Assembly (NCBI RefSeq): GCF_000177235.2
Contig: NC_014829.1
Location: forward strand, 2,666,001 to 2,730,000
Reading direction: 5' to 3'
Source of the DNA: Evansella cellulosilytica DSM 2522
Lineage (GTDB): Bacteria; Bacillota; Bacilli; Bacillales; Salisediminibacteriaceae
Length of the DNA: 64,000 bases
Shown: positions 38,562 through 49,377 of the stretch, in pieces
Numbering within the stretch: position 1 is the stretch's first letter
How the letters are laid out: each line of letters begins with the position of its first letter
Position numbers and translations under genes: made by a program
The notes under the pieces: generated by a model
What the model was told of the DNA's origin: nothing
The model's database searches: none
What the model saw: the letters and a program-made list of their open reading frames with translations, nothing else

Positions 38562-38591
38562 GTTATATTTTTTACAAGAAAATAATTACAA
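38562..38591 (-). promoter_or_regulatory. Candidate distal sigma-A promoter of the fla/che operon
   Basis: TTGTAA and TATAAC are 18 bp apart, about 285 bp upstream of flgB and just downstream of the codY terminator. If used, it gives a long AT-rich leader containing small palindromes (TTATAC-TTC-GTATAA at 38491-38505 and ATTTG-TTAT-CAAAT at 38452-38465). Confidence 0.45.
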
Positions 38592-38624
38592 CTTGTGAAC
38601 ATATTAGTTAAAAGTACATTTTCA

Positions 38625-38655
38625 AATAAAAAAACTCGCTGCGAGAGCGAGTTCA
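38625..38655 (-). terminator. Intrinsic terminator after codY
   Basis: The stem AACTCGCT/AGCGAGTT with a 5-nt loop is followed by TTTTT on the minus strand, 10-15 bp past the codY stop. It separates the codY operon from fla/che. Confidence 0.9.
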
Positions 38656-38664
38656 TAATATTTA

Positions 38665-39441
38665 CTAATTTTTTAATTTATCTAATTCAAGCAAAAATTT
38701 ATTGTTTAATACTTTTATATACGTACCTTTCATACCTAGTGACCTTGATTCAATTACACCAGCACTTTCAAGTTTTCTTAATGCATTTACAATTACCGAG
38801 CGAGTAATTCCTACTCTATCGGCTATTTTACTTGCAACTAAAAGACCTTCATTACCATCAAGTTCTTCAAAGATATGCTCAACAGCCTCTAACTCACTAT
38901 ATGATAAAGAACTAATCGCCATCTGCACAACGGCTTTACTACGGGCTTCTTGCTCAATTTCCTCTGTTTTCTCATGTAATATTTCCATTCCAACTACAGT
39001 TGCTCCATATTCAGCAAGGAGAAGATCATCATTATCAAAAGATTGCTCTAACCTCGCCAAAATTAAAGTTCCTAAGCGTTGCCCTCCACCACTAATAGGA
39101 ACAATAGTAGTCAATCCTTTTGCAAATAGGTCTTTATTTTCTACCGGGAATGCGGTAAATTGACTATTAATATCTAAATTTGAAGAAGTCTCTTCCACTT
39201 TGAATAATCCATTTGTATATTCTTCAGGAAACTGTCTTTCTTCTAACATTTGCTTCATACGCGGATTTTCGATTTCTTGCTTGATCGAGTATCCTAATAG
39301 CTTCCCACGCCGACTAACAATAAAAATATTAGCTTCAATAACATCTCTAAGTGTTACAGCCATATCTTTAAAGTTTACCGATTGTACACCACTCTTTTGA
39401 AGTAAATCATTTATCTTTCTTGTTTTTGATAATAAATCCAT
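38665..39441 (-). CDS. codY: GTP/branched-chain amino acid sensor repressor CodY
   Basis: CodY is the global nutritional regulator of low-GC Gram-positives. The N-terminal GAF domain binds branched-chain amino acids. The C-terminal winged helix reads [21 protein letters not shown] and [18 protein letters not shown]. It has 258 residues, 18 bp after hslU. In B. subtilis CodY represses the neighbouring fla/che promoter, so the adjacency may matter here too. Confidence 0.97.
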   Translation of the reverse strand: MDLLSKTRKINDLLQKSGVQSVNFKDMAVTLRDVIEANIFIVSRRGKLLGYSIKQEIENPRMKQMLEERQFPEEYTNGLFKVEETSSNLDINSQFTAFPVENKDLFAKGLTTIVPISGGGQRLGTLILARLEQSFDNDDLLLAEYGATVVGMEILHEKTEEIEQEARSKAVVQMAISSLSYSELEAVEHIFEELDGNEGLLVASKIADRVGITRSVIVNALRKLESAGVIESRSLGMKGTYIKVLNNKFLLELDKLKN

Positions 39442-39459
39442 TTCTTCTCCTCCTAAAGG

Positions 39460-40857
39460 TTATAAAATATATTGACTAAGATCGCGATTTTTTGCTACAT
39501 CTTGTAATTTTTCCTCTACATATTCACTCGTTATGACTACCTCATCTAACGTAACCTCTGATGCTTCGAATGATAAGTCTTCAAGAAGCTTTTCCAATAT
39601 CGTATGAAGTCGTCTTGCACCTATATTTTCAGTCTCTTCGTTAACTTCTGTGGCGATCAAGGCAATTTTATAAATAGCATCGTCAGAAAATTTTAATTTT
39701 ATTCCTTCCGTTTCTAAAAGTGCCTGATATTGTTTAATAAGGGCGTTATCAGGATCAACAAGAATTCTAACAAAATCTTCTACTGTTAAACTTGATAACT
39801 CTACACGAATCGGAAAGCGTCCTTGCAGCTCAGGGATTAAATCTGATGGCTTTGAAAAATGGAATGCTCCAGCTGCAACGAATAAGATATGGTCTGTTTT
39901 CACAGGTCCGTACTTTGTAACAACTGTTGATCCTTCAACGATAGGTAAAATGTCCCTTTGCACTCCTTCTCGTGACACATCAACAGATTGTTGTTGGCTT
40001 TTACCAGCAACCTTATCAATCTCATCTATGAAGATAATACCCAATTGTTCAGCTTTAGAAACTGCATCTTGTGTTACTTCCTCCATATCAATCAACTTCT
40101 GAGCTTCATCGACTGTCAGTACTTTTCTCGCTTCTTTCACTGTCAGTTTTCTTTTTTTCTTCTTTTTAGGCATCATACCGCCTAGCATCTCTTGCATGTT
40201 CATTCCCATTTGCTCCATGCCAGAGCCAGAGAACATATCTAAGAAATTTGATTGTTGTTCGTCTACTTCCACTGTTACATATTCTTCCTCAAGCTCTCCA
40301 TTCGCTAGCTGTTGCGTTACCCGTCTACGACGATCCTTAACAGATTCTTCTTCTCTCTCATCTTCAGTATCTTGATCTTCAGTTTGATTTCCTTGGAAAA
40401 GCATCTCTAAAGGATTTCGATAATTTGATTCTTTCTTTTGTGTTGGCACTAATAATGCCACTAGTCGATGATTAGCATTTCTTTCTGCCTGTACTTTGAC
40501 ACGAGCCATTTTTTCCTCTTTAACAATACGAATCGAAGTTTCTACTAAATCACGAACCATTGATTCAACGTCTCGGCCAACATAGCCTACTTCCGTAAAT
40601 TTTGTAGCCTCAACTTTTACAAATGGCGCCCCAACTAACTTTGCTAGCCTTCGAGCAATCTCTGTTTTACCAACACCAGTAGGTCCAATCATAAGAATAT
40701 TTTTAGGGGTAATTTCCTCTCTAAGCCCTTCATCTAATTGACTCCGACGATAACGATTTCGTAGTGCAACAGCAACAGATTTTTTTGCTTTATCTTGACC
40801 TACAATAAATTGGTTTAACTTTTCTACAATTTGACGTGGTGTTAACGTTTCACTCAT
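39460..40857 (-). CDS. hslU: HslU/ClpY protease ATPase subunit
   Basis: HslU is the AAA+ unfoldase of the HslUV protease. The Walker A motif GPTGVGKT is at residues 58-65 and Walker B is IIFIDEIDK. The intermediate I domain contains an acidic Asp/Glu/Arg stretch and a Lys-rich run. The length of 465 residues is normal. It lies in the order xerC-hslV-hslU-codY. Confidence 0.97.
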   Translation of the reverse strand: MSETLTPRQIVEKLNQFIVGQDKAKKSVAVALRNRYRRSQLDEGLREEITPKNILMIGPTGVGKTEIARRLAKLVGAPFVKVEATKFTEVGYVGRDVESMVRDLVETSIRIVKEEKMARVKVQAERNANHRLVALLVPTQKKESNYRNPLEMLFQGNQTEDQDTEDEREEESVKDRRRRVTQQLANGELEEEYVTVEVDEQQSNFLDMFSGSGMEQMGMNMQEMLGGMMPKKKKKRKLTVKEARKVLTVDEAQKLIDMEEVTQDAVSKAEQLGIIFIDEIDKVAGKSQQQSVDVSREGVQRDILPIVEGSTVVTKYGPVKTDHILFVAAGAFHFSKPSDLIPELQGRFPIRVELSSLTVEDFVRILVDPDNALIKQYQALLETEGIKLKFSDDAIYKIALIATEVNEETENIGARRLHTILEKLLEDLSFEASEVTLDEVVITSEYVEEKLQDVAKNRDLSQYIL

Positions 40858-40918
40858 TTATGTTTTCCTCCCTTTATAATGAGGTAGGTTTTATTGATGA
40901 TCACTTTAACCTTTTATT

Positions 40919-41461
40919 CTAGTTCAATTCCTCAACAATAATTTCACTATTTGTATACACACAAATGTCTGCAGCTGTTTTAAGAGCTGCATAAGCTATT
41001 TCCTTTGCTGTTAAGTGTTGAGCATATTCTTTTAATGACCTTCCTGCTGCTAATGCGTAATGACCACCCGATCCTATTGCTAATATGCCGTCATCTGGTT
41101 CAATTACCTCACCAGTACCAGCAATTAGGTATAAGTTAGATTCGTCCATTACAATTAGCATCGCTTCAAGCTTTCGCAGAACGCGATCACTTCTCCAATC
41201 TTTTGCCATTTCAACAGCAGCACGCTGTAAATTACCACTGAACTCTTCTAATTTTTGCTCAAATTTTTCAAAAAGCGTAAACGCATCAGCTACGGAGCCA
41301 GCAAAGCCAGCTACAACTTTACCACGGTATATTTTACGAACTTTTTTTGCCGTGTGTTTCATAACTACAGCATTACCAAATGTGACTTGCCCATCTCCTG
41401 CCATTGCACATTTCCCTTGATGCTTGACTGCAAAAATAGTCGTGCCTCTAATTTGTTCCAT
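40919..41461 (-). CDS. hslV: HslV/ClpQ protease peptidase subunit
   Basis: HslV is the proteasome-like peptidase partner of HslU. The 180-residue protein begins MEQIRG then [24 protein letters not shown]. The Thr-Thr after residue 6 aligns with the catalytic Thr of typical HslV. In B. subtilis the orthologue (ClpQ/CodW) has been described as an N-terminal serine protease, but no Ser precedes the Thr here. The ATG follows GGAGG with 6-base spacing, so the start is secure. Confidence 0.95.
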   Translation of the reverse strand: MEQIRGTTIFAVKHQGKCAMAGDGQVTFGNAVVMKHTAKKVRKIYRGKVVAGFAGSVADAFTLFEKFEQKLEEFSGNLQRAAVEMAKDWRSDRVLRKLEAMLIVMDESNLYLIAGTGEVIEPDDGILAIGSGGHYALAAGRSLKEYAQHLTAKEIAYAALKTAADICVYTNSEIIVEELN

Positions 41462-41491
41462 GGAATGCCTCCTTTTAAAAACTATGTACCA

Positions 41492-42385
41492 TTATGCTCT
41501 TGGGTGTGCGGAGCGATAAACATCTCTTAATCGATCTTTTGTTACATGTGTATATACTTGAGTGGAGGAGAGTCTACTGTGACCTAAAAGTTCCTGAACA
41601 GTTCTAAGATCTGCCCCCTCATTTAACATGTGTGTTGCAAATGTATGCCTGAGTACATGTGGACTAATCCGAGATGCGGTTGACGCGTCACGTACAATAT
41701 TGTTTAGAATAGTACGAATACTTCTATCAGAAAGCCGCCCACCTCGGTAATTTACAAATAATGCGTCTTTGTTCGTTTGATTAGACCTGAGATGTGGTCT
41801 ACCATTGTTTAAATAATCATTTAACGCTTCCATTGCAAAGCTTCCAACTGGCACATATCTCTCTTTCTTCCCTTTTCCTCTAACAAACAATGTACCTATA
41901 TCATTGTCATAATCCATCAAGTTCAAACTAACACATTCACTAACACGAATTCCCGTAGCATATAACAATTCTAAAATGGCATTATTTCTCTTACCTAATG
42001 GTTTTGATGTATCAGTAGAATCAAACAGCTTCGCTAGCTCCTCTTCAAAAAAGAAGGTAGGAAGTCTTTTTCCCCCTTTTGGTGTTGTTACAGATTGAAA
42101 GGGGTTTTCTTTTACAATTTCTTCTCTCATTAAAAAAGAATAAAACGACCTCAAAGCTGATATTTTTCTTGCAATACTATTTCGAGAATATGCTTTTTGA
42201 TGGAGCACAGTTAAATAATCTCTAATATCATTGTATGACACATCTACAAAAGTAGAAATTTTTAGAGATTTTGTGAATGCATAAAAATCTAATATATCGT
42301 TTTTATAATTCAAAGTCGTGTGATTAGATGCTTGTTTTTCTAACTGTAAATAAGTGATAAATTGCTTTATTAATTCTGAAACCAT
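41492..42385 (-). CDS. xerC: Tyrosine recombinase XerC
   Basis: XerC resolves chromosome dimers at dif with XerD. The 297-residue protein has the SAM-like N-terminal DNA-binding domain and the catalytic set Arg147, Lys171 region, His243-x-x-Arg246, His269 and Tyr278. It stands between trmFO and hslV, as in B. subtilis (CodV). A 14-bp hairpin precedes it. Confidence 0.95.
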   Translation of the reverse strand: MVSELIKQFITYLQLEKQASNHTTLNYKNDILDFYAFTKSLKISTFVDVSYNDIRDYLTVLHQKAYSRNSIARKISALRSFYSFLMREEIVKENPFQSVTTPKGGKRLPTFFFEEELAKLFDSTDTSKPLGKRNNAILELLYATGIRVSECVSLNLMDYDNDIGTLFVRGKGKKERYVPVGSFAMEALNDYLNNGRPHLRSNQTNKDALFVNYRGGRLSDRSIRTILNNIVRDASTASRISPHVLRHTFATHMLNEGADLRTVQELLGHSRLSSTQVYTHVTKDRLRDVYRSAHPRA

Positions 42386-42410
42386 GCCAGTTTCACCTCA
42401 TTACACCTTT

Positions 42411-42447
42411 AAGAGCTACTAAATCTTATCATAATTCAGTAGCTCTT
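42411..42447 (-). terminator. Hairpin between trmFO and xerC
   Basis: A 14-bp stem (AAGAGCTACTGAAT with ATTTAGTAGCTCTT, one G-T) closes a 9-nt loop 11 bp past the trmFO stop. Only TT follows, so termination may be partial, or the element may protect or process the mRNA. Confidence 0.5.
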
Positions 42448-42457
42448 TCAATAAACT

Positions 42458-43762
42458 TTACATTTTTTTCACAAAATTCTGAATTGTCTCCAATGCTCTA
42501 TTAGCATGCTTCTCATTACGCTCTTGTTTGTTTTTAATTCGTTGTTCAAATGGTGGTAAGAGACCGAAGTTAGCATTCATAGGCTGAAAATTTTTGTGAT
42601 TAGCTGTAGTAATGTATTGTGCCATTGAGCCTATGACAGTTTCATTTGGAAAAGTAACGGTTTCTTTCTCTTGTATTAAGCGTGAAGCGTTAATGCCCGC
42701 AACCAGGCCCGCTGCTGCAGATTCCACATACCCTTCAACGCCTGTCATTTGACCGGCAAAAAACAAATCGTCTCTATCTCTATACTGATATGTCGGTTTT
42801 AATAAGTTTGGTGAATTTATAAATGTATTTCTATGCATAACACCAAACCTAACAATTTCAGCATTTTCTAATCCAGGAATGAGTTGAATCACTTCTTTTT
42901 GTGGCCCCCATTTCATATGTGTCTGAAATCCAACAATATTAAAAAGTGTTCCTGAACTATTATCTTGTCGCAACTGAACAACAGCAAAAGGTCGTTTATT
43001 TGTTTTCGGATCTTCTAGACCAACTGGCTTCATCGGTCCGAATAATAACGTTTTACGCCCTCTCTTTGCCATAACCTCTACAGGCATACATCCTTCAAAG
43101 AACATTTCTTTTTCAAATTCCTTTACAGGAACTGTTTCCGCTTCAATAAGCGCATCGTAAAACGTATTAAACTCTTCTTCAGTCATCGGACAATTTAGAT
43201 AGGCAGCTTCGCCTTTATCGTAACGCGATTTCAAGTAAACTTTATTACGATCTATGGAATCAGCATCGATTATTGGGGCTGCTGCATCGTAAAAGTATAA
43301 GTACTCTTCTCCCGTCAGTTCCTTTAGGCGATGAGATAAACTTTCTGAAGTTAATGGTCCCGTACAAATAATCGTCGGTCCTTCTGGTATTTCAGTAACC
43401 TCGTCCTCAAAAACTGTTACTAATTCATGGTTTTTGACTCGCTCTGTTACAAGCGCTGCAAATTCATGACGGTCAACTGCTAGCGCACCTCCAGCAGGTA
43501 CAGAACAATCGTCAGCTGACTGAATAATGACAGAATCAAGAATTCTCATTTCTTCCTTAAGTACACCAACGGCATTTGTTAATGTATTAGCTCGGAGCGA
43601 GTTACTACATACAAGCTCCGCAAATTTATCAGTATGATGTGCTGGCGTCTGCTTTTTAGGGCGCATTTCATATAAGTGCACTGGAATACCTCTTTTTGCA
43701 ATTTGCCAAGCTGCTTCACTACCAGCTAAACCAGCACCTATAACATTCACATGTTGTGTCAA
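42458..43762 (-). CDS. trmFO: tRNA uridine-54 methyltransferase TrmFO (folate/FAD-dependent)
   Basis: TrmFO makes 5-methyluridine at position 54 of tRNA using methylene-tetrahydrofolate and FAD. The FAD-binding GAGLAG is at residues 9-14, and the segments [18 protein letters not shown] and [19 protein letters not shown] are diagnostic. I chose a TTG start at 43760-43762 (434 residues) because AGGAGG lies 7 bases upstream; a longer ATG frame would run through that site. Confidence 0.95.
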   Translation of the reverse strand: MTQHVNVIGAGLAGSEAAWQIAKRGIPVHLYEMRPKKQTPAHHTDKFAELVCSNSLRANTLTNAVGVLKEEMRILDSVIIQSADDCSVPAGGALAVDRHEFAALVTERVKNHELVTVFEDEVTEIPEGPTIICTGPLTSESLSHRLKELTGEEYLYFYDAAAPIIDADSIDRNKVYLKSRYDKGEAAYLNCPMTEEEFNTFYDALIEAETVPVKEFEKEMFFEGCMPVEVMAKRGRKTLLFGPMKPVGLEDPKTNKRPFAVVQLRQDNSSGTLFNIVGFQTHMKWGPQKEVIQLIPGLENAEIVRFGVMHRNTFINSPNLLKPTYQYRDRDDLFFAGQMTGVEGYVESAAAGLVAGINASRLIQEKETVTFPNETVIGSMAQYITTANHKNFQPMNANFGLLPPFEQRIKNKQERNEKHANRALETIQNFVKKM

Positions 43763-43785
43763 CAGAATACCTCCTATGTAGACAA

Positions 43786-43813
43786 GTGCAAGCACCCTTT
43801 AAGGTACTTGCAC
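43786..43813 (-). other. Leader hairpin immediately upstream of trmFO
   Basis: GTGCAAG and CTTGCAC form a stem extended by inner pairs (ACC/GGT) around TTAAA. It ends about 8 bases before the AGGAGG site of trmFO. It lacks a T tract and could influence trmFO translation. Confidence 0.4.
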
Positions 43814-43823
43814 GATCGCTTAA

Positions 43824-43855
43824 AATCATGTATCCGTTGGAAACTATACATGATT
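43824..43855 (-). terminator. Hairpin terminator after topA
   Basis: A perfect 10-bp stem (AATCATGTAT/ATACATGATT) with a 12-nt loop is followed by TTAAG on the minus strand, 21 bp past the topA stop. The T run is short, so termination may be partial. Confidence 0.55.
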
Positions 43856-43875
43856 ATCTATACAATTTCAACTAC

Positions 43876-45948
43876 TTAGTTTTGATCCTCTCTATAGTCA
43901 CATTTTGAGCATTGAACATGTATGCCTTTTTTCGTTTTCTTTTCCACAAGCATATGTTCGCATTTCGGACATTTTCTTGCGATTGGTTTGTCCCAAGAAA
44001 TGAATTCACATTCTGGGTAACGGTCACATCCATAAAAAATTCTTCTTTTCTTACTTTTACGTTCTACAACATTTCCCTCTTTACATTCAGGACACTTTAC
44101 CCCTATATCCTTAACAATCGCTTTAGTATTACGACAGTCAGGGAAGTTTGAACAAGCCATGAATTTCCCAAAACGGCCCATTTTATAGACCATTTCATGT
44201 CCACACTTCTCACAATCTTCTCCTGCTGGCTCATCTTTTATTTCAACTTCTTTCATTTCTTCTTCAGCAGTTTTTAATCGTCTTTCAAAATCACTATAAA
44301 ATTCATCAATGACCTTTACCCACTCTTCTTCTCCATCCTCTATAGAGTCTAAGTCATTTTCCATCTTTGCAGTAAATGTTACATTTAAAATTTCTGGGAA
44401 AAATTCTTCAATCAATTCAAGTACAATTTCTCCTAATTCAGTCGGTATAAAACGTTTATCCTCAAGTGCAACATAGCCTCTTCTTTGAATTGTATCTAAT
44501 GTTGGTGCGTATGTGGATGGACGTCCTATGCCTAGCTCTTCCATTGTTTTCACAAGTCTTGCTTCTGTATATCGTGGTGGTGGTTGTGTAAAGTGTTGAT
44601 TAGGATCAATCGCTTCCGCTTTTGCTTGTTCACCCTCGCTCATCTCTGGAAGTAGACGATCCTCTTCTTTTTTCCCATCATCGTTTCCTTCAATATATAC
44701 TTTCATAAAACCTGCAAATTTTAATTTAGACCCAGTTGCTCTAAAAGCTACCCCATTATTAACAAGATCTACGGACATTGTATCTAATATGGCTGGTGCC
44801 ATTTGACTAGCAACCATTCTTTCCCAAATGAGTTTGTATAAACGCAATTGGTCCCTGCTTAAATACGATTTTACAGATTTAGGGTCTAAATCAACTGACG
44901 TTGGTCGAATAGCCTCATGGGCATCTTGAGAGTTTGATTTTTGCTTTGTTTTTGCTTCTTGCTGGTTAACATACTCTTTTCCATAATGAGATTCTATATA
45001 CGTCTTAGCTTCAGCTTTAGCTGTTTCGGAAAGCCTTGTAGAATCAGTTCTCATATACGTGATTAAACCGACAGTTCCAAGTTTCCCTATATCTATACCT
45101 TCATATAACTGTTGAGCAAGCATCATCGTTTTCTTGGCACGGAAATTAAGCTTACGAGCTGCTTCTTGTTGTAATGATGATGTTGTAAACGGAACGACAG
45201 GATTTCTTTTTCTTTCACGCTTTTTTACCTTTTCTATTTGGAAACTTTCCCCTGACAAGGCTTTCAATACTTCCTTGACATCATTTTCTGATTTTAATGA
45301 AAGCTTCTCCCCATCTTTAGAAATGAATTTCGCTTCAAAAGCTTCCCCATCTTTTTCAAATTTTGCATCAATAGACCAATATTCTTCTGGTTCGAATGCG
45401 TTTATTTCTTTTTCACGGTCAATAATCATCTTTACAGCTACTGATTGTACTCGACCAGCACTTAAACCTTTTTTAACTTTCTTCCATAATAGTGGACTTA
45501 TGTTATACCCTACGAGACGATCTAATACACGTCGGGCTTGCTGTGCATCTACTAAGTTCATGTTAATAGTTCTAGGACGTTTAAACGAATCCTTAATCGC
45601 TTGTTTAGTTATTTCATTAAATACAACTCTGCACTCAGATTTTTCATCAATGTTTAAACTGTGTGCCAAATGCCAAGCGATAGCTTCCCCTTCACGATCA
45701 GGGTCGGCTGCAAGGTAAACGCGTTTTGCTTTTTTAGCTGCAGCCTTTAAGTCCTTTAGAATCGGCCCTTTCCCACGAATCGTTATGTATTTAGGTGTGA
45801 ATCCCTCTTCAACATCAACACCCATTTGACTTTTTGGTAAATCAATAACATGTCCCATGGATGCTTTGACAGCATATTTTTTCCCTAAGTATTTTCCAAT
45901 CGTTTTCGCTTTAGCGGGTGATTCCACGATCACTAAGTAATCGGACAT
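43876..45948 (-). CDS. topA: DNA topoisomerase I
   Basis: TopA relaxes negative supercoils. The Toprim domain has catalytic Glu9 ([15 protein letters not shown]) and DPDRE at 82-86. The active-site Tyr298 is in [10 protein letters not shown]. Three C-terminal four-Cys zinc-finger modules follow residue 580 or so ([24 protein letters not shown]). The length is 690 residues. It has its own strong promoter and lies downstream of dprA as in B. subtilis. Confidence 0.97.
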   Translation of the reverse strand: MSDYLVIVESPAKAKTIGKYLGKKYAVKASMGHVIDLPKSQMGVDVEEGFTPKYITIRGKGPILKDLKAAAKKAKRVYLAADPDREGEAIAWHLAHSLNIDEKSECRVVFNEITKQAIKDSFKRPRTINMNLVDAQQARRVLDRLVGYNISPLLWKKVKKGLSAGRVQSVAVKMIIDREKEINAFEPEEYWSIDAKFEKDGEAFEAKFISKDGEKLSLKSENDVKEVLKALSGESFQIEKVKKRERKRNPVVPFTTSSLQQEAARKLNFRAKKTMMLAQQLYEGIDIGKLGTVGLITYMRTDSTRLSETAKAEAKTYIESHYGKEYVNQQEAKTKQKSNSQDAHEAIRPTSVDLDPKSVKSYLSRDQLRLYKLIWERMVASQMAPAILDTMSVDLVNNGVAFRATGSKLKFAGFMKVYIEGNDDGKKEEDRLLPEMSEGEQAKAEAIDPNQHFTQPPPRYTEARLVKTMEELGIGRPSTYAPTLDTIQRRGYVALEDKRFIPTELGEIVLELIEEFFPEILNVTFTAKMENDLDSIEDGEEEWVKVIDEFYSDFERRLKTAEEEMKEVEIKDEPAGEDCEKCGHEMVYKMGRFGKFMACSNFPDCRNTKAIVKDIGVKCPECKEGNVVERKSKKRRIFYGCDRYPECEFISWDKPIARKCPKCEHMLVEKKTKKGIHVQCSKCDYREDQN

Positions 45949-45998
45949 ACCCTACTTCCTCTCCCTTCAGAGGTAAATTATTATTAAAATCTTCCCTA

Positions 45999-46027
45999 TT
46001 ATTAAACACAATTTCCTTGTTTGTCAA
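45999..46027 (-). promoter_or_regulatory. Sigma-A promoter of topA
   Basis: A consensus TTGACA and TAATAA (TAATAAT) are 17 bp apart, about 50 bp upstream of the topA start. The -35 box lies inside a 13-base palindrome (TGTTTG-A-CAAACA, 46020-46032), which could be an operator. Confidence 0.75.
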
Positions 46028-46164
46028 ACATTTATTGTCTACATACAGCAAAAATAATGGTGATAAAGCTTGTCAGATCAACATATTTTATCTATAAAAT
46101 ATATTTTGAATTTTTCGAACGGTTGTTACTATACTGTTTATTTATAAGTCTTTTACGTTTATCT

Positions 46165-47034
46165 TTAAAAATATTCCTCTAAAATATCTTTTGCTTGTAA
46201 AATCATTTTAGCACCATCTTGAATTAGTTTATTTGTTCCAACAGAAGTAACTTCAAATATTCTTCCTGGAAGTGCAAAAATATCTCGATTTTGCTGTACA
46301 GCCAAATCAGCTGTAATAAGTGAGCCACTTTTATCTTGTGCTTCAACAACAAATGTTGCCTTTGAAAACCCACTTATAATTCTATTCCTTTCTGGGAATT
46401 GCCACCTCTGGGGCTTTACATATGGGGGATACTCTGTCAGTACAAGGTGTTGGTGTTTAATATCGTTTAATAATTGCTCATTTGACTTTGGATATACCCA
46501 ATCCAAACCATAGCCCAATACTGCGATTGTACGGCCTTTTTTCTTCATGGTCAATTCATGTGCCATGCTATCTATACCTATAGCTAATCCACTCACTATC
46601 GTAATACCAGATTTTACTACTGGCTCCAGTATTTCCGTTAATTCTCGATAGACAATTTCACTTGGATGTCTTGTGCCAACCACACTTAAACAAGTATTAG
46701 ACAAATATTGACTGTTGCCCTGATAATATAGAATCCACGGTGGGTCGAAAATTTCTTTTAATAATTTGGGATAATCATCGTCAAAAATTGTTACATAATG
46801 GATATTCTTATTTTTGTATTCCTCTTTCAATTTCTCTATACTGACATTTCGTAACAAATATATAATTTGTCTTGCTCTCTTTAATGGAATTTTCAATTGT
46901 TCTATTAAGTGTTTTTCTTCTAATGTTGAAAGGGATAAAAAAGTGGGATTAATAGTAGAGATTTTTTTGACGAGGTGATAGTTCCCATGGCAGCAATAAT
47001 GCAAGAGAAGAAGGTTTTCTTTCATTTTATTCAT
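46165..47034 (-). CDS. dprA: DNA processing protein DprA (Smf)
   Basis: DprA loads RecA onto incoming single-stranded DNA during transformation. The 289-residue protein has an N-terminal helical domain and the Rossmann-like core with SVVGTRHPS, SGLAIGIDSMAHE, LGYGLDWVYPKSN and PERNRIISGFSKATFVVEA. The ATG follows AAAGGA. It lies between sucD and topA, the standard Bacillus position. Confidence 0.95.
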   Translation of the reverse strand: MNKMKENLLLLHYCCHGNYHLVKKISTINPTFLSLSTLEEKHLIEQLKIPLKRARQIIYLLRNVSIEKLKEEYKNKNIHYVTIFDDDYPKLLKEIFDPPWILYYQGNSQYLSNTCLSVVGTRHPSEIVYRELTEILEPVVKSGITIVSGLAIGIDSMAHELTMKKKGRTIAVLGYGLDWVYPKSNEQLLNDIKHQHLVLTEYPPYVKPQRWQFPERNRIISGFSKATFVVEAQDKSGSLITADLAVQQNRDIFALPGRIFEVTSVGTNKLIQDGAKMILQAKDILEEYF

Positions 47035-47090
47035 TTTTTTCTTCCTTTCAAGAGGATGTATTTTGAGGTGAATGAGGCAAACTTAAAAAA

Positions 47091-47108
47091 GGAGGCTGTC
47101 CCAAAAGC
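47091..47108. repeat. Fragment resembling an insertion-sequence end
   Basis: The 18-base string GGAGGCTGTCCCAAAAGC resembles inverted-repeat ends of IS-derived elements common in Bacillus intergenic DNA. No matching opposite end or transposase is nearby, so it is at most a relic. On the minus strand it is followed by a T6 run. Confidence 0.3.
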
Positions 47109-47128
47109 AATTAGTATTGTTTAGAGAT

Positions 47129-47160
47129 GACTCAAAAGGTCAATTTCGACCTTTTGAGTC
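47129..47160 (-). terminator. GACTCA-armed hairpin after sucD
   Basis: A perfect 13-bp stem (GACTCAAAAGGTC/GACCTTTTGAGTC) with a 6-nt loop lies 27 bp past the sucD stop. No T run follows at once, although TTTTTT occurs about 40 bases later. It shares its arm sequence with the hairpins at 54421 and 54570. Confidence 0.6.
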
Positions 47161-47186
47161 AACCTCGAGATGTTTAGATTCGTTTA

Positions 47187-48092
47187 TTATTTATGGGTAA
47201 CACATTTTTCATAAATATTTTTCTCTTTTAAAACTGAAATTAGTGTTTCACCCATAACTGCTGGAGTCTCTGCCACTTTAACACCTGCGTTCTCAAGCGT
47301 TTTTATTTTTTCTGATGCAGTTCCTTTTCCTCCAGAAATAATCGCACCTGCGTGACCCATACGCTTACCAGGAGGAGCTGTTTGACCACCGATAAACCCA
47401 ACAACCGGCTTCGTCATGTTTTCTTTAATCCATTCAGCAGCTTCCTCTTCTGCAGTTCCACCAATTTCACCTATCATAATTACTGCATACGTATCTTCAT
47501 CTTCATTAAAAAGCTTCAATACGTCAATAAAATTAGTGCCGTTTACCGGATCTCCACCAATTCCTACAGCAGTAGATTGGCCTATTCCTTCGGTTGATAA
47601 TTGATGGACTGCTTCGTACGTTAAAGTACCAGATCTAGATACAACACCGACATGACCCTTTTTATGAATGTATCCTGGCATAATACCAATTTTACACTCT
47701 TCGGGCGTAATCACACCAGGACAATTTGGGCCTATTAGACGTGTATTTTTTCCTTCTAAATAGCGTTTTACTTTTATCATATCTGTTACTGGAATACCCT
47801 CAGTAATGGTGATCACAAGTTCCACACCAGCATCCGTTGCTTCCATAATTGCATCTGCCGCAAACGGTGGTGGCACATAAATTACAGAAGCATTTGCACC
47901 AGTAGCCTCTACTGCCTGTGATACTGTATCAAAAACAGGAACACCTTCAACCTCTGTTCCACCTTTTCCAGGAGTTACACCGCCAACTACATTCGTTCCA
48001 TATTCAATTGCTTGTTTAGTATGAAAAAGCCCTGTTGCACCTGTAATACCTTGCACAATTAGCTTTGTGTCCTTATTAATCATGATGCTCAT
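47187..48092 (-). CDS. sucD: Succinyl-CoA synthetase alpha subunit
   Basis: With SucC this TCA-cycle enzyme interconverts succinyl-CoA and succinate with nucleotide phosphorylation. The CoA-binding fold starts at [11 protein letters not shown], and the phosphorylated His247 lies in [13 protein letters not shown]. The 301 residues match the family. It follows sucC by 15 bp. A second in-frame ATG three codons in is an alternative start. Confidence 0.97.
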   Translation of the reverse strand: MSIMINKDTKLIVQGITGATGLFHTKQAIEYGTNVVGGVTPGKGGTEVEGVPVFDTVSQAVEATGANASVIYVPPPFAADAIMEATDAGVELVITITEGIPVTDMIKVKRYLEGKNTRLIGPNCPGVITPEECKIGIMPGYIHKKGHVGVVSRSGTLTYEAVHQLSTEGIGQSTAVGIGGDPVNGTNFIDVLKLFNEDEDTYAVIMIGEIGGTAEEEAAEWIKENMTKPVVGFIGGQTAPPGKRMGHAGAIISGGKGTASEKIKTLENAGVKVAETPAVMGETLISVLKEKNIYEKCVTHK

Positions 48093-48107
48093 TTTTACCC
48101 CGCCTTT

Positions 48108-49271
48108 CTATCCTTTAACTAGAGAAACGATTTTTTCTGCACCATCAGCCATTGAATCCGCGGCTGTAATATCTAGTCCAGATTCTTCTAAGATTTTCTT
48201 TCCTAGATCAACATTAGTTCCTTCTAATCGAACAACAAGTGGAATTTCTAAGCCTACTTCTTTTGTTGCGGCAACAACACCTTCTGCAATCACATCACAT
48301 TTCATAATTCCACCGAAAATATTTACGTAAATACCTTTTACGTTTTCGTCAGATAGGATAATTTTGAATGCTTCAGTTACCTTTTCTTTCGTTGCACCAC
48401 CGCCAACGTCCAAGAAGTTTGCAGGGTCACCATTATAATGTTTAATAATGTCCATTGTTGCCATTGCTAGACCTGCACCGTTTACCATACAGCCAATGTT
48501 TCCATCTAGCGATATGTAGCTTAAGTCATATTTAGAAGCTTCAATTTCCTTTGGATCCTCTTCATCGAGATCACGATATTCTAAAATTGCTTTTTGACGA
48601 TAGAGCGCATTTGAATCAAAGTTAAGTTTTGCATCTAGCGCCATTACTTTACCATCACCAGTCGTTACTAGTGGATTGATTTCAGCAATGGAACAATCTT
48701 TGTCTGCAAATACTTGGTAAAGCCCTAACATAAATTTTACTGCCTCACGAACTAAATCCTTCGGAATATTAATGTTAAATGCAAGTCTTCTTGCTTGGTA
48801 TGGCATGAGACCAACTACAGGATCGATTACTTCTTTAAAGATCTTCTCAGGTGTCTCTTCTGCAACTTCCTCGATTTCTGTTCCGCCTTCCTCAGAAGCC
48901 ATCATCACAATGCGATCAGTTGCTCTGTCAACTACAAGGCCTACGTAATACTCACTTTTAATATCGCAGCCCTCTTCTATTAACAATCTTTTTACCTCTT
49001 TACCCTCAGGACCAGTTTGATGAGTAACTAACGTTTTCCCAAGAATTTCATCAGCGTATGTACGTACCTCGTCTAAACTTTTAGCTACTTTTACACCGCC
49101 CGCTTTCCCGCGTCCACCTGCATGGATTTGAGCTTTGACAACGTTTACTTCTGTTCCTAACGACTTGGCTGCTTCAACTGCTTCATCAACAGAAAAAGCT
49201 ACTTTACCATTTGGAACAGCAACCCCGTAGCTTCTTAGTATTTCCTTACCTTGATACTCATGGATATTCAT
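48108..49271 (-). CDS. sucC: Succinyl-CoA synthetase beta subunit
   Basis: This is the ATP-grasp subunit of succinyl-CoA synthetase. It begins [17 protein letters not shown] and contains [22 protein letters not shown] and [12 protein letters not shown] motifs. I chose the ATG at 49269-49271 (387 residues), 6 bases after AAGGGGG; the ATG at 49277 abuts that site. The gene heads the sucCD operon. Confidence 0.97.
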   Translation of the reverse strand: MNIHEYQGKEILRSYGVAVPNGKVAFSVDEAVEAAKSLGTEVNVVKAQIHAGGRGKAGGVKVAKSLDEVRTYADEILGKTLVTHQTGPEGKEVKRLLIEEGCDIKSEYYVGLVVDRATDRIVMMASEEGGTEIEEVAEETPEKIFKEVIDPVVGLMPYQARRLAFNINIPKDLVREAVKFMLGLYQVFADKDCSIAEINPLVTTGDGKVMALDAKLNFDSNALYRQKAILEYRDLDEEDPKEIEASKYDLSYISLDGNIGCMVNGAGLAMATMDIIKHYNGDPANFLDVGGGATKEKVTEAFKIILSDENVKGIYVNIFGGIMKCDVIAEGVVAATKEVGLEIPLVVRLEGTNVDLGKKILEESGLDITAADSMADGAEKIVSLVKG

Positions 49272-49377
49272 CGTCATCCCCCTTACAGAGTAATTGAAGT
49301 TTGTGCGTGTTACTACCACTATAATTTATTCGATAAAACAGTCACAAACCCTTTTAAAAATAAGATAGTGATAAAAA

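Noticed and set aside
38611-38630. CodY-box-like sequence upstream of flgB
   Set aside because: I could align only about 10 of 15 positions to the CodY consensus, and it coincides with the tail of the codY terminator.
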